64,000 nt of DNA, from the NCBI GenBank assembly GCA_020849625.1, contig JADLFV010000109.1, positions 1-64,000 of the forward strand, written 5' to 3'. The notes below the pieces were generated by a model. That model made no database searches and was not told the DNA's origin. It saw nothing but the letters and a program-made list of their open reading frames with translations. The translations under genes were made by a program, and so were the position numbers. Shown here in pieces: positions 7,852 to 17,894 of the stretch (position 1 is the first letter of the stretch; every line of letters begins with the position of its first letter). Source of the stretch: Phycisphaeraceae bacterium (GTDB lineage: Bacteria; Planctomycetota; Phycisphaerae; Phycisphaerales; Phycisphaeraceae).

Positions 7852-9920
7852 TTCCCGGCCGGCAGCTTGATCAGGTCGGGGTCGCTGTCGGACTGTTCGC
7901 TGTTGCGGGCTGCCTGCTGCTGAAGGCGCATGCGCTCGGCGAAGTCGTCCATCAGATACCACTCGCGCCAGGTCTTGATGCCGGCCGCTTTGGCCGCGGC
8001 GGGATCGAGCGTGCGGCCATCGGAGACTTCACCGGTCAGTGGATTATGTCGGCCGCTGCCGAGGGTGACGGGCTGCCCGGTGTCAAAGGCGGTCTTGTAG
8101 GCCAGTTCCGTGGTGCTCAGGGCGGCTGTGTCATCACCGGCAAGGCTGTCAGCCGGCAGCAAGGCCGAGGACATGGAGACGCGGGTGCTCGCTGATGCTT
8201 GCCCGTCGATGATGGCCGGAGACTCGGCAGGCTCGCTGCTGTTTCTGGCCACAGCCGCGGGAGCAGCAGGCTTGGCAGGCGCAGCGCCCTGAAGGCGGGT
8301 GTCCAGTTCGCTGCGGATCGCGGCCCGCAACTCATCCATGCTGGCGATGGCCTTGGAGCGCAGCTCGCGCAGCACCTGTCGCAGCACCTCGTCACTGGGG
8401 CCTTCCGAGCGGTTGCGCAGCTCGGCCAGCACCTGCTGCAACAGGTCGTTGGTCTGATCCGACTGCGTCGGCTGAGCGCCGGCCAGCTCGATCAACTCGG
8501 CCAGGCGGGCGTCGGCCTGCTCACGGGCGCTGGCAGCGGCGCGGATTTCATTGAGGATCGCGTCCGGCGTGGTGCGCTGAGCGTCGGCCAATTGCTGAAG
8601 TTGCTGACGCAGTTGATCGAGTGACTCGCTCTGGACGCCGGCCTGTTTCTCGATGACCGTCTGCAACGCGGCGGCCATCTGCTGCGGCGATGTCTGGGCG
8701 TCGAGCTTGCTGAGCACCTGGTCGAGCTTGTCGGAAGCGTCAGGCGGCAGGGCTGAGCGAATCTGTTCGACAGCCGAGGCCACGGCGGTCGCGTCCTGCC
8801 TGGTGGCCAGGTCCGCCACGGCATCGTGCAGTAGCCGGCGTGTCTGGTCGGGTTGAGCGGCCACCAGATCGCGCAGCTCGGTGATCTGCCCGGAAAGCTG
8901 GCGCTGATCGTCGAGGTTGGCCACGATCTGCTGCAGCAGCGAAGCGTTGGCGTCGCTGGAGGCCTGCAGTTGTTCGCTGACGCGGGTGGCCAGTTGCCCG
9001 CTGATCTGCTCAGCCAACTGGTCGGCATCGATCTGGGGCGCGGTCGGCTGCTGATCGAGGCGGGCGAGAATGGTGTCGAGTTTTTCGGCCGTCTGCGGAT
9101 CGGCGGCCGGCTTGATGGGCTGATCCAGCCGGGCCAGCACGTGGTCGAGCTTCTGATCAGCCTGACGGGAAGCGGTCTGCTGCTGCTGGATCAGGTCATC
9201 GCGCATCGAGGCCAGCGTCTGCCAGTGCTGCGATTGCAGATCGACCTTGGCCAGCAGCGTGTCGAGCTTGACGGTGGGATCGGGTTGAGCAGCCAGCGCG
9301 GTGCGGATTTCATTGAGCACGGCATCGCGCTGCTGCTGATCGTCCAGCCGGGCCAGGATGTCGCGCAGCAGCGGGTCGTCGTTCTGGTTGATGGCCGCCA
9401 GTTGATCCTGCAACGAGCGGTTCATCACGCGGGCCTGGATCATGGAATAGACCACCAGGCTGGTGACGATGGTGAACGCGGCCGCCAGCGCCAGCGGCGC
9501 CAGCCTCGAGCGTGAATCACCGAACCCCGTGGCCCGCAGCGCTTCCTTTTCACTGAGCGGCTCGCCCAGCAGGTCCGCTCGCTCAGCCATGTCGCCGGCC
9601 ATGTCGGAGTCGGTCACCTCCATCTGGCTGACGCCGATGCGTATGCAGTCGCCGGGGCAGACGGGCACGATGTCGTGTCCGATGGATTTGCCGTTGAGGT
9701 ACGTGCCGTGGCGCGACTCCAGATCGCGCAGCATCCATCGGCCGTCCTCCAGCCAGACGCGGGCATGGCGGCGCGAAGCCTGGCGGTCAGCCAGCTTGTG
9801 CTGATCGCCCTGGCGGCCGAGGATCAGCGGGCGCTGCTCATCCAGTTCAAAACTGCGACCTTTGTCGGGTCCACTGGAGACATTGATAATCAGCACGGCA
9901 GGGGTCTCCGAGGCTTCCAT
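7842..9920 (-). CDS. FHA-domain membrane protein with long coiled-coil region
   Basis: This 692-residue protein begins with a forkhead-associated domain (about residues 8-102) with the phosphothreonine-binding landmarks LGR at 34-36, S49/R50/H52 and HGTYLNG at 71-77. One transmembrane helix (about 141-161) follows. Residues 165-560 are heptad-rich, with many imperfect copies of an L-D-x-I-L-A-R-L-D-Q-Q pattern, and are predicted coiled coil; the C-terminus is low-complexity and then a polar tail. It would recognise a phosphorylated partner at the inner membrane while projecting the coiled coil, but no kinase is adjacent. Its start lies about 100 bp from the divergent ispG start. Confidence 0.8.
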   Translation of the reverse strand: MEASETPAVLIINVSSGPDKGRSFELDEQRPLILGRQGDQHKLADRQASRRHARVWLEDGRWMLRDLESRHGTYLNGKSIGHDIVPVCPGDCIRIGVSQMEVTDSDMAGDMAERADLLGEPLSEKEALRATGFGDSRSRLAPLALAAAFTIVTSLVVYSMIQARVMNRSLQDQLAAINQNDDPLLRDILARLDDQQQRDAVLNEIRTALAAQPDPTVKLDTLLAKVDLQSQHWQTLASMRDDLIQQQQTASRQADQKLDHVLARLDQPIKPAADPQTAEKLDTILARLDQQPTAPQIDADQLAEQISGQLATRVSEQLQASSDANASLLQQIVANLDDQRQLSGQITELRDLVAAQPDQTRRLLHDAVADLATRQDATAVASAVEQIRSALPPDASDKLDQVLSKLDAQTSPQQMAAALQTVIEKQAGVQSESLDQLRQQLQQLADAQRTTPDAILNEIRAAASAREQADARLAELIELAGAQPTQSDQTNDLLQQVLAELRNRSEGPSDEVLRQVLRELRSKAIASMDELRAAIRSELDTRLQGAAPAKPAAPAAVARNSSEPAESPAIIDGQASASTRVSMSSALLPADSLAGDDTAALSTTELAYKTAFDTGQPVTLGSGRHNPLTGEVSDGRTLDPAAAKAAGIKTWREWYLMDDFAERMRLQQQAARNSEQSDSDPDLIKLPAGKSH

Positions 9921-10008
9921 GAGACTGTCGGGTGGGTCCCATTAAGTTACACAATGAACAGTGTTTCGGCAACATAAATTGCCGGCCGCGTCCGTGGACC
10001 GGGGGGGC

Positions 10009-10014
10009 TATAAT
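10009..10014 (+). promoter_or_regulatory. -10 box of ispG, probably leaderless
   Basis: TATAAT ends 7 nt before the ATG at 10022, so transcription should start at or next to the start codon. One of several such arrangements in the window. Confidence 0.6.
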
Positions 10015-10021
10015 CGCGGAC

Positions 10022-11290
<1,269 letters not shown>

Positions 11291-11312
11291 TGGGTCCACA
11301 AGAGTTTGGGGC

Positions 11313-11980
11313 ATGACACAATCGACAAACACAGCCCGGGCGGCATGGTGGGACTTGATCCTGCCGTTGCTGGGGGTGTTGTTTGTGCTCTACGTCTGCG
11401 TGTATGGCAATCAGTACGCGGCAGGTACACGCAATGACATGAACCACGTGTTCGGCGTCGGTATGTCGGCGTGCTTTTTTGGCGTACCAGCCATGATGCT
11501 GGTTACCGCTGGACAACTTGCCTGGGTCATGGTCAGTTGGTTGCGGCGCAACGACTTGGCGCGTATCACCGGTGTCGAACGCTGCTGACGTTGCCGCTCG
11601 CGGTGGTACTTATCTTCGCGCTGAATGGAGGGCAACACAGCTACATGGATGGCTTCGTGCTCTGGGCGAAGCAGAACGCCAATGCCGCCATGCTGCAAAA
11701 TCTTCGCCCCGCGCTGGTGCAAGCGGCCGCGGCGCAACCAGCCCAGAGCAACGAGCCTTGCGTTAACCTGCCGCGTAGTTCGTGGCCGGCACCGATCGCC
11801 GCTTTGCAGCCGAGCTATGTGTTTGTTTATCCCGATGATTCGATCGACTTGGTTTGGGGCGGTGGTTTCGGGCATTGGGGCTTGTATCTGCATGGCAACG
11901 GGCCGCCACAGAGCGTCATGCTCAGCAACTCGTTGGTGTGGCCGGTCGAGCCTGGGCTGGATGCTTGGTCGGGGCATTGA
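11313..11980 (+). pseudogene. Membrane protein gene split by a frameshift
   Basis: A frame from ATG 11313 encodes two hydrophobic helices (DLILPLLGVLFVLYVCVYG and a second near residues 56-77) and stops at 11588. A second frame picks up at about 11580 with a third helix (LTLPLAVVLIFALNG) and a soluble domain of about 120 residues to 11980. The two parts join sensibly with a -1 shift (one missing base) around 11565-11585. No slippery heptamer is present there, so a mutation or a sequencing error is likelier than programmed shifting. Joined, it would be about 220 residues. Family unknown. It lies 22 bp after ispG. Confidence 0.55.
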
Positions 11981-12020
11981 GCGTGATATTCTTCTGAACA
12001 AGACCGCCTCCGCGGCGAAT

Positions 12021-12049
12021 TTTGGAGCCGTCTGGTATTCACCTATAAT
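12021..12049 (+). promoter_or_regulatory. Promoter upstream of small lipoprotein-like gene
   Basis: TTTGGA at 12021-12026, 17-bp spacer, TATAAT at 12044-12049. The next start codon is at 12103 with AAAGGGG before it, so this gene has a normal leader. Confidence 0.5.
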
Positions 12050-12102
12050 GCATCCGTTGAATCACACGGTTGAATGACGCTAACTTCCGAAAGGGGCGGA
12101 AC

Positions 12103-12510
12103 ATGAAAGTCATCATGATTCTGATTGTGCTGGCTATCGCGGTGGTGGTGGGGCTGTACTACGTCGGCGGCGTCTCCACGCTCGATCCGGCCCAGCAGGC
12201 CACTGAGTTTTACAACAGCCTGCAGACCGGCATGTCCTGGGAGCAGGTGGTGGCGATGAAGGCGCCCAAAAAGTTTTTCCTGCCCAACCCCGATGCCATG
12301 GGCGGCCGCACGCAGCCGCAGGAGTACAACGAGCAGGTGATCCGCGAGGCGATTCAGAACGATACTGTGCCCGGCGGGTTCATGTTCGACTACATGTTCA
12401 CCGGCGACCACGCCTGGACGCTGAACTTCGACAGCCAGGGAAGGCTCACCGGCACGGAGCCGATCCTGACTACCAAGCAACTGTTCGAGGGCAAAGCCTT
12501 CCAACAGTGA
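12103..12510 (+). CDS. Small membrane-anchored protein of unknown function
   Basis: The product has 135 residues: an N-terminal helix (MKVIMILIVLAIAVVVGLYYV) acting as uncleaved anchor or signal, then a soluble domain with Q-A-T-E-F-Y-N-S-L-Q-T-G-M-S-W-E-Q-V, reminiscent of small outer-membrane assembly (SmpA/OmlA-like) domains that place a conserved G-M-S/T next to a helix. That resemblance is weak and I do not assign it. The start at 12103 has AAAGGGGCGGAAC in front; an in-frame ATG 33 nt upstream has no such site. It is followed after 20 bp by the zinc-ribbon membrane protein, probably co-transcribed. Confidence 0.7.
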   Translation: MKVIMILIVLAIAVVVGLYYVGGVSTLDPAQQATEFYNSLQTGMSWEQVVAMKAPKKFFLPNPDAMGGRTQPQEYNEQVIREAIQNDTVPGGFMFDYMFTGDHAWTLNFDSQGRLTGTEPILTTKQLFEGKAFQQ

Positions 12511-12530
12511 ACCTTCCGGGCTGACCAGCA

Positions 12531-13292
12531 ATGCACGACGATACGATTCAATGTCCCGACTGCGGCACCCGCTACAAATGGCGGCCGAGCTTCGCCAACA
12601 AGCAGATGCACTGCCGTTGCGGTTGTGTCTTTATCGCCAAGCCCCCGGTCGGCGCACCCACCGACGGCACGCCTGCGCCTGAACCGGCCGCTGAACCGAA
12701 TGTCAATAATCCCTTTTCCACCAGCACCAGTCCCATCCAGCAGGCCCTGGATCAGCGCGCGTTTGACGCCAAGGCTCCGGTGATCGCGGACAAGGTGATG
12801 CCGGCCGTGATACTGGGCGCGGGCTTCCTGCTGGGGGCGCTGCTGGCTCTGACGGTGACGGACACCTGGCTGCAGTGGCTGGGCGCTCTGGCAGGGCTGG
12901 TGGCCTTCGAGGTGGTGGTGGGTGTGCCCGCCATGCTGGGGACTATGGCCTGGATGGCGCAGATCTTTGATGAGGGCTTCGGCTCGCTGGGGCAGGTGCT
13001 GTTCAAGCTGGCGGCTGTGTGCCTGGGCACGGGCATGATCGCCAACGTGCTGTTCGCCTACATGATGGTCAACCTGCACCTGTACGGCCAGGATTTCGGC
13101 AACACCTATTTCGCCTACACCGGCGGATTCTGTGCCGGGCTGGCTCTTTACGTCTTTTTCCAGGGTCTGCCCCTGTGGCCCATGTTCCGCAGCGGCGCGG
13201 CCATGACCGTGTCCGTGGTGGCCATCAGCTTCATCCCGCGCTTCGGCATGTTCTTCGTCGCCTACTTCGCCCTGCGCGACCTGTGGAAGTGA
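12531..13292 (+). CDS. Zinc-ribbon membrane protein of unknown function
   Basis: The 253-residue protein starts with a zinc-ribbon-like cluster (C8, C11, C28, C30, C32) of the MJ0042/rubredoxin-like kind, then a proline/alanine-rich linker to about residue 75 and about five transmembrane helices. The soluble ribbon is presumably cytoplasmic. No catalytic motif is visible in the membrane part, and I do not recognise the family. A paired-arm heptad element begins directly after its stop. Confidence 0.7.
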   Translation: MHDDTIQCPDCGTRYKWRPSFANKQMHCRCGCVFIAKPPVGAPTDGTPAPEPAAEPNVNNPFSTSTSPIQQALDQRAFDAKAPVIADKVMPAVILGAGFLLGALLALTVTDTWLQWLGALAGLVAFEVVVGVPAMLGTMAWMAQIFDEGFGSLGQVLFKLAAVCLGTGMIANVLFAYMMVNLHLYGQDFGNTYFAYTGGFCAGLALYVFFQGLPLWPMFRSGAAMTVSVVAISFIPRFGMFFVAYFALRDLWK

Positions 13293-13294
13293 GC

Positions 13295-13424
13295 GGAAAC
13301 TCGAAATTCGAAACTCGAAATAAATCCCAAATCTCAAATCCACAGTTGATCGACGGCTGGCATCAGTTTCGAGTTTTGAGTTTTCTGTTTATTTCGAGTT
13401 TCGAGTTTCGAATTTCGAGTTTTA
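13295..13424. repeat. Paired-arm heptad element, TTTCGAG family
   Basis: Left arm (13295-13320) is built of GAAACTC/GAAATTC units and right arm (13368-13424) of 7-nt TTTCGAG/TTTCGAA units, the reverse complement. About 45 bp of unrelated sequence separate them. The right arm ends 5 bp before the TACACT -10 box of the following permease gene. Confidence 0.8.
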
Positions 13425-13429
13425 ACCGT

Positions 13430-13435
13430 TACACT
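13430..13435 (+). promoter_or_regulatory. -10 box of ABC permease gene, probably leaderless
   Basis: TACACT followed by 7 nt and the ATG at 13443. It sits directly at the edge of a heptad element. Confidence 0.5.
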
Positions 13436-13442
13436 CTTGCCC

Positions 13443-15212
13443 ATGACGATCCGTCCGCGCGATGTCTATCGCTACGGCCTGCTGGCGCTGCTGCTGGCGA
13501 TCCTCGCCGCCTTCCTGCTGCTGCCGATCTGGCAAACCGTCCAGGGCGCGTTCGTCAATCCTGACCCCGGAAGTGGTGGCGGCTGGACGCTGCGCTACTT
13601 CATCGGTGACGGCGTGGGTGTGCTGCGCGATCCGCTTTATCGCCAGGGCCTCTACAACAGCCTGCTGATCGCTTTCTGCACCACGGGTCTGTGCCTGCTG
13701 ATCGCGCTGCCGCTGGCGGTGCTGACCGTGCGCTACGACTTTTTCGGCAAGGGCGTGCTGGGCAGCCTGGTGCTGGTGCCGCTGGTGCTGCCGCCGTTCG
13801 TGGGCGCGATCGGTATGCGGGCGCTGCTTGGTCGGTATGGCGCCATCAATGCGCTTCTGGGCTATGACGGACCGGGCATTGATTTTTTAGGTGGCGGCTT
13901 CGCCCCCGGAAGTGGCGGCCGCCTTCCGGGGGTGATCCTGATGGAGGCGCTGCACCTCTATCCGATTCTGTACCTGAACGTCACCGCCGCGCTGGCCAAC
14001 CTCGACCCGGCGCTCGATGAGGCGGCGATCAACCTCGGGGCCGGGCGTTTGCGGCGATTCTTCCGGCTCACCTTCCCCCTCATCCTTCCGGGGGTCTTCG
14101 CCGGCGGCACGATCGTGTTCATTTGGAGCTTCACCGAACTGGGTACGCCGTTGATGTTCGACTACTACGACGTGACGCCGGTGCAGGTGTTCTGGGGCAT
14201 CAACGAACTGGCGGAGAGCCCGCGGCCGTATGCCCTGGTGGTGGTGATGCTGGCGGTGGCGGTGCTGATGTACGTGCTGGGCAAGTGGCTGCTGGGTGGG
14301 CGGGCGTACGCCATGCAGTCGCGGGCCTCGATCGCCGCCCAGACCAGGCGTTTGCGCGGACTTCCGGGTGTCGCTGCCATGGCGCTATTCGCCATCGTCA
14401 CCATCCTGGCCATCATGCCGCATGTCGGCGTGGTGCTCGAGGCGTTCGCCAAAGAGGGGAGCTGGTTCAACAGCGCGCTGCCGAAGGTGTTCACGCTGGA
14501 TCACTTCCGGGGGGCGCTGACGCATGACCTGGCCACCGACGCGATCACCAACAGCGTGATCTACGCCCTGACGGCCATGCTGCTGTGCAGTATCGTGGGC
14601 ATGGCCATCGCCTACCTGAACGTGCGGGGCAAGGTCAAAGGCGCAGGGTTGCTCGATGCGTTGGCCATGTTGCCGCTGGCGGTGCCGGGCATTGTGATGG
14701 CGTTCGGTTACGTGGCGATGACGCTGCACTGGCCGTTCGGCGATCAGGGACCGTTGGGCAGCTTTGTCAGCGTGCTGGGGCAACATCCCAATCCCGTGCC
14801 GCTGCTGGTGATCGCCTATGCCGTGCGGCGATTGCCCTACATCGTGCGCTCCACCACGGCCGGGCTGGAGCAGACTTCCGTGCAACTGGAAGAAGCGTCG
14901 CTGAACCTGGGTGCATCGCTGGCCACGACGCTCCGCCGTGTGGTGGTGCCGTTGATCCTGGCCAACCTGATCGCCGGCGGCATCCTGGTGTTCGCCTTCA
15001 GCATGTTGGAAGTCAGCGACTCACTGATCCTGGCCCAGAAGGCGGAGCACTTCCCCATTACCAAGGCCATCTGGGAGTTCTTCAGCCGCCTCGGTGACGG
15101 CCCCTACATCGCCAGCGCCATGGGCGTCTGGGGCATGGCCCTGCTCACCGTCACCCTGGTCGGCGCCAGCGTGCTGATGGGCCGCAAACTCGGCGCGATC
15201 TTCCGCGTGTAA
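13443..15212 (+). CDS. Iron(III)-type ABC transporter permease (fused two-domain, FbpB-like)
   Basis: A 589-residue inner-membrane permease with two homologous halves, each with about six helices and an EAA loop for the ATPase: DEAAINLGAGRLRRFF in the first half and LEEASLNLGASLATTLRR in the second. This duplicated architecture is typical of FbpB/AfuB-type ferric-ion importers and of some sulfate, thiamine and phosphonate importers. No binding protein or ATPase gene is adjacent, so the substrate is open. A Gly/Pro-rich stretch in the first half (GGGFAPGSGGRLPG) looks inserted and is encoded by a perfect inverted repeat of the CTTCCGGGGG motif (13903-13932). Confidence 0.85.
   Translation: MTIRPRDVYRYGLLALLLAILAAFLLLPIWQTVQGAFVNPDPGSGGGWTLRYFIGDGVGVLRDPLYRQGLYNSLLIAFCTTGLCLLIALPLAVLTVRYDFFGKGVLGSLVLVPLVLPPFVGAIGMRALLGRYGAINALLGYDGPGIDFLGGGFAPGSGGRLPGVILMEALHLYPILYLNVTAALANLDPALDEAAINLGAGRLRRFFRLTFPLILPGVFAGGTIVFIWSFTELGTPLMFDYYDVTPVQVFWGINELAESPRPYALVVVMLAVAVLMYVLGKWLLGGRAYAMQSRASIAAQTRRLRGLPGVAAMALFAIVTILAIMPHVGVVLEAFAKEGSWFNSALPKVFTLDHFRGALTHDLATDAITNSVIYALTAMLLCSIVGMAIAYLNVRGKVKGAGLLDALAMLPLAVPGIVMAFGYVAMTLHWPFGDQGPLGSFVSVLGQHPNPVPLLVIAYAVRRLPYIVRSTTAGLEQTSVQLEEASLNLGASLATTLRRVVVPLILANLIAGGILVFAFSMLEVSDSLILAQKAEHFPITKAIWEFFSRLGDGPYIASAMGVWGMALLTVTLVGASVLMGRKLGAIFRV
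13903..13932. repeat. Inverted repeat of CTTCCGGGGG inside the permease gene
   Basis: CCCCCGGAAG, a 10-bp GC-rich spacer and CTTCCGGGGG: a perfect 10-bp inverted repeat within coding sequence. Two further copies of the 10-mer are in the same gene (14085, 14504). Confidence 0.85.
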
Positions 15213-15226
15213 TGTTATGTTTCAAG

Positions 15227-15276
15227 TTTAGCGGGCGAGCTTGCTCGCCTAACACGGAGCAAACTCCGTCGCTAAA
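15227..15276. repeat. 50-nt element that can fold as a perfect three-way junction
   Basis: Outer stem TTTAGCG (15227-15233) with CGCTAAA (15270-15276). Inside are two perfect hairpins: GGCGAGC-TT-GCTCGCC (15234-15249) and ACGGAG-CAAA-CTCCGT (15254-15269). It lies between the permease stop and the Shine-Dalgarno region of the next gene, so it may end one message or shape the leader of the next. Confidence 0.8.
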
Positions 15277-15288
15277 CAGGGGCCAATC

Positions 15289-15936
15289 ATGGACGAATCA
15301 CCACGCACCATCGAAGGTCCGGTTCCGTGCATCCGCTGCGGCTACGACCTGCGCGGCGTGGCGGTCAATGGCACGTGTCCCGAATGCGGCGCTACGGCCG
15401 TCGAATCACTGGCGGCATCGCGCAGTATCACCAAGCGTGAGGTGGCGGAGCTGTTCTGTCGGATTTTAGCCGTGTGGATGGGATTTTATGGTGGTATTCA
15501 ATTGGTGCAGAATGCCATTCACTTCATTTTCAATCCGACCATTAACATTGGCGCATCCTTGCTGATTCGCATCTGGGTGGGCGTAACTGCTTATCCTTTG
15601 GTAGGGGCACTGTTATGGTGGATGTCGCCCTGGATAGCCAGGCACACGATCTCACAAGATGGTCCCGCCATACCGTCTGCTACTTGGACCGGCAGAGACC
15701 TGATGGCCGTTGCGGTCTGCCTGTTGGGCTTGTATCTGATTGCCACCGGGGCTGAACAGTTGATTGGTAACTTTTTCGGTGAAACGATCGTTAGCATGGC
15801 AGGTTACAATCCATCCGGCTCCGTGAAGATCAGCAGCACGGTGCGCCTGCTGGCGGGGCTGTTCATGATCATCGGCCGCAAGCGTCTGGCGCGATGGCTG
15901 CACAAGGTGCGCACTGCGGGGAGGCCGCAGGGGTGA
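15289..15936 (+). CDS. CGYDLRG/CPECG zinc-ribbon membrane protein
   Basis: The 215-residue protein starts with the four-cysteine ribbon C14-x2-C17-GYDLRG...C30-PEC33-G that I recall as common at the N-terminus of many otherwise unrelated Phycisphaerae membrane proteins. Four or so transmembrane helices follow (about 60-80, 88-112, 135-155, 178-196). The family is lineage-specific and of unknown role. AGGGGCC stands ahead of the ATG. The inverted-repeat element at 15968-16039 lies just after it and could end its transcript. Confidence 0.75.
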   Translation: MDESPRTIEGPVPCIRCGYDLRGVAVNGTCPECGATAVESLAASRSITKREVAELFCRILAVWMGFYGGIQLVQNAIHFIFNPTINIGASLLIRIWVGVTAYPLVGALLWWMSPWIARHTISQDGPAIPSATWTGRDLMAVAVCLLGLYLIATGAEQLIGNFFGETIVSMAGYNPSGSVKISSTVRLLAGLFMIIGRKRLARWLHKVRTAGRPQG

Positions 15937-15967
15937 AAATTGACGGCAATACATCGGGCGGGAAGCC

Positions 15968-16039
15968 ACCCGGCCAAATGGCCGGGCTATATGGGGTATC
16001 GCGCCAACGGTGTCATATAGCCCGGCCGTTTGGCCGGGT
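15968..16039. terminator. Bidirectional terminator-like inverted repeat between convergent genes
   Basis: Arms 15968-15993 and 16014-16039 are reverse complements at 25 of 26 positions, with a 20-nt spacer. Each arm is itself palindromic (CCGGCCAAATGGCCGG). It separates the ends of the convergent CGYDLRG gene and clpS. The core matches the hairpin at 6581-6599. Confidence 0.75.
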
Positions 16040-16068
16040 CTTGCCCAATCAATACGATCAGTCCGATA

Positions 16069-16368
16069 TCACGTTGCCGGCTCGATGGTCACCGTCAGGT
16101 TTCGCCGCGCGAATTGCAGCACGTACAACTCCGCCCGCTCCAGGTGCGTCGTCAGCAGCAGGCTCAGGCCGCGGCGGTGAGCTTCCAGCATCTTGGCGGC
16201 TGCATCGCGCAACGGCAGTGGCGTCAGTGAGACGATCGTCTGCACCACGTACAGCATCTCGTTCTGCTCGTCGTTGTGCAGCAGCACCCGGTAGGGCGGA
16301 AGCTGCTTGCGCTTCGGCTTCAGCGGCAGGGTCTTGAGGTCGGCCTTGTCATCCGTTGGCCCGCTCAT
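16069..16368 (-). CDS. clpS: ATP-dependent Clp protease adaptor
   Basis: ClpS delivers N-degron substrates to ClpAP/ClpCP. The 99-residue protein has a short charged N-terminal tail and then the core: PPYRVLLHNDE, VVQTIVSLTPLPLRDAAAKMLEAHRRG and the terminal TVTIEP strand. N-D-E in place of the common N-D-D retains an acid at the N-degron pocket. I chose the ATG at 16368 because AAGGAG lies 7 nt before it. No clpA or clpC gene is close. Confidence 0.9.
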   Translation of the reverse strand: MSGPTDDKADLKTLPLKPKRKQLPPYRVLLHNDEQNEMLYVVQTIVSLTPLPLRDAAAKMLEAHRRGLSLLLTTHLERAELYVLQFARRNLTVTIEPAT

Positions 16369-16492
16369 CGCACACTCCTTGTGCAGAGATCTTTCTGATC
16401 CCACATTGTTCCAATGCTGAGTATAGAGCCAGCCGCAGCATGGAGCAAGACTTTTCCGCTAGACTGATCAGCATCCAAAACAGGAGCTGAGC

Positions 16493-17893
16493 TTGCGAAC
16501 GCACACCCGATGTTGCGGGCTCGGGAGGGCAGCGCTGACGGCTGGCGCGGTGGCTGTCGGGCCGACCAGTGCCGCGATCGCACAGGCCACGGAACCACCA
16601 GCGCGGCCAAATGTCGTTTTCCTGCTGGTTGACGACTTGGGCTGGGCTGACCTTGGTTGCACCGGCAGCACGTTCTATCAGACTCCCAACGTCGATCATC
16701 TCGCGGCTGAGGGCGTGCGCTTCACCAATGCGTATGCCGCATGCCCCGTCTGTTCACCCACCCGGGCCAGCATTCTCACCGGTCGCTATCCCGCACGCCT
16801 CAACCTCACCGACTGGATTCCCGGCCACGATCATCCAGAAGCCCCACTGGTCGTCCCGCAGTTCAATCAACAGTTGCCGCTGGAAGAAGTCACCATCGCT
16901 GAAGTGCTGCGCGATGCCGGCTACGCCACTGCGGCCATCGGCAAGTGGCACCTAGGTGGCAAGGACTATTTCCCGCAGCATCAGGGCTTCGACCTCAACG
17001 TGGCCGGCAATCATATGGGCCAGCCCGCCAAGGGTGGTTACTACGACGCCAGCCTGATCGAATCCATGCCGCCCGGGCACGAAGGGCAATACCTCACCGA
17101 TGCCTTGACCGACGAGGCCTGCAAGTGGATCGAAGCCAATCGCCAACGCCCGTTCTTTCTCTACATGAGCTACTACGTCGTGCACACGCCCATCGAGGGC
17201 AAGCCGGAGAAGGTCGAGAAATACAAAGCCCTGGCCCGCGAGGACAATCCCCAGCACAATCCCGGCTACGCTGCCATGGTCGAAACCATGGACGACTCGG
17301 TCGGCGTCATCCGGGCCAAGCTCGCTGAGCTGGGCATTGCTGATCGCACCATCGTGATCTTCATGTCCGACAACGGCGGCCTGTCCCACGTCACCAGCAA
17401 CGCACCGCTGCGCGATGGCAAGGGCTGGCTCTACGAAGGCGGCATCCGCGAGCCGATGATCGTTTACGCACCCGGTGTCACGCGGGCGGGAACGCTCGAA
17501 GACACGCAGGTGATCAGCACCGACTTTTTTCCCACGATTCTCGACCTGCTCGGTCTGCCCCTGCAACTGGACTTGCACCTGGACGGCATCAGCTTCGCGC
17601 CGTTGCTTCGTCGCACGGGAACGCTTCCCCCGCGACCGCTGTTCTGGCACTACCCGTACTATCACCAAACCACGCCCGCCGGGGCCGTGCGCTTCGGCGA
17701 CTGGAAGCTGATCGAGTATTTCGAGGATGATCGCGTCGAGTTGTACAACCTGGCCGATGACATCGGTGAGCAGAACGATCTGTCCCAGCAGAATCCGCAG
17801 AAGACGCAGGAGCTTCTGGACACGCTCCATCAATGGCGACAGCAGGTGGACGCCAAAATGCCCACCGTGCGCCAGACACAACCGGAGCCCTGA
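16493..17893 (+). CDS. Secreted sulfatase (formylglycine-dependent, S1 family)
   Basis: A 466-residue arylsulfatase-like enzyme. RPNVVFLLVDDLGWADLGC carries the metal-binding D47/D48, and C87 in CSPTR is the cysteine matured to formylglycine. GKWHLGG, MSDNGG and the GLPLQLDLHLDG end region are also standard. The start is a TTG at 16493 with AGGAGC before it; no in-frame ATG fits better. The N-terminus is a signal peptide with a hydrophobic stretch around 12-32. It should desulfate polysaccharide fragments outside the cytoplasm. A second sulfatase starts 1 nt after its stop, so the pair is one operon. Confidence 0.9.
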   Translation: MRTHTRCCGLGRAALTAGAVAVGPTSAAIAQATEPPARPNVVFLLVDDLGWADLGCTGSTFYQTPNVDHLAAEGVRFTNAYAACPVCSPTRASILTGRYPARLNLTDWIPGHDHPEAPLVVPQFNQQLPLEEVTIAEVLRDAGYATAAIGKWHLGGKDYFPQHQGFDLNVAGNHMGQPAKGGYYDASLIESMPPGHEGQYLTDALTDEACKWIEANRQRPFFLYMSYYVVHTPIEGKPEKVEKYKALAREDNPQHNPGYAAMVETMDDSVGVIRAKLAELGIADRTIVIFMSDNGGLSHVTSNAPLRDGKGWLYEGGIREPMIVYAPGVTRAGTLEDTQVISTDFFPTILDLLGLPLQLDLHLDGISFAPLLRRTGTLPPRPLFWHYPYYHQTTPAGAVRFGDWKLIEYFEDDRVELYNLADDIGEQNDLSQQNPQKTQELLDTLHQWRQQVDAKMPTVRQTQPEP

Positions 17894-17894
17894 C

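Noticed and set aside
11586-11588. In-frame TGA in the split membrane gene as a Sec codon
   Set aside because: The frame after this TGA is poor. The good continuation lies in a different frame, so a frameshift explains it better.
13295-13424. CRISPR array
   Set aside because: Units are 7 nt, contiguous and inverted between arms, with no spacers of constant length and no cas genes.
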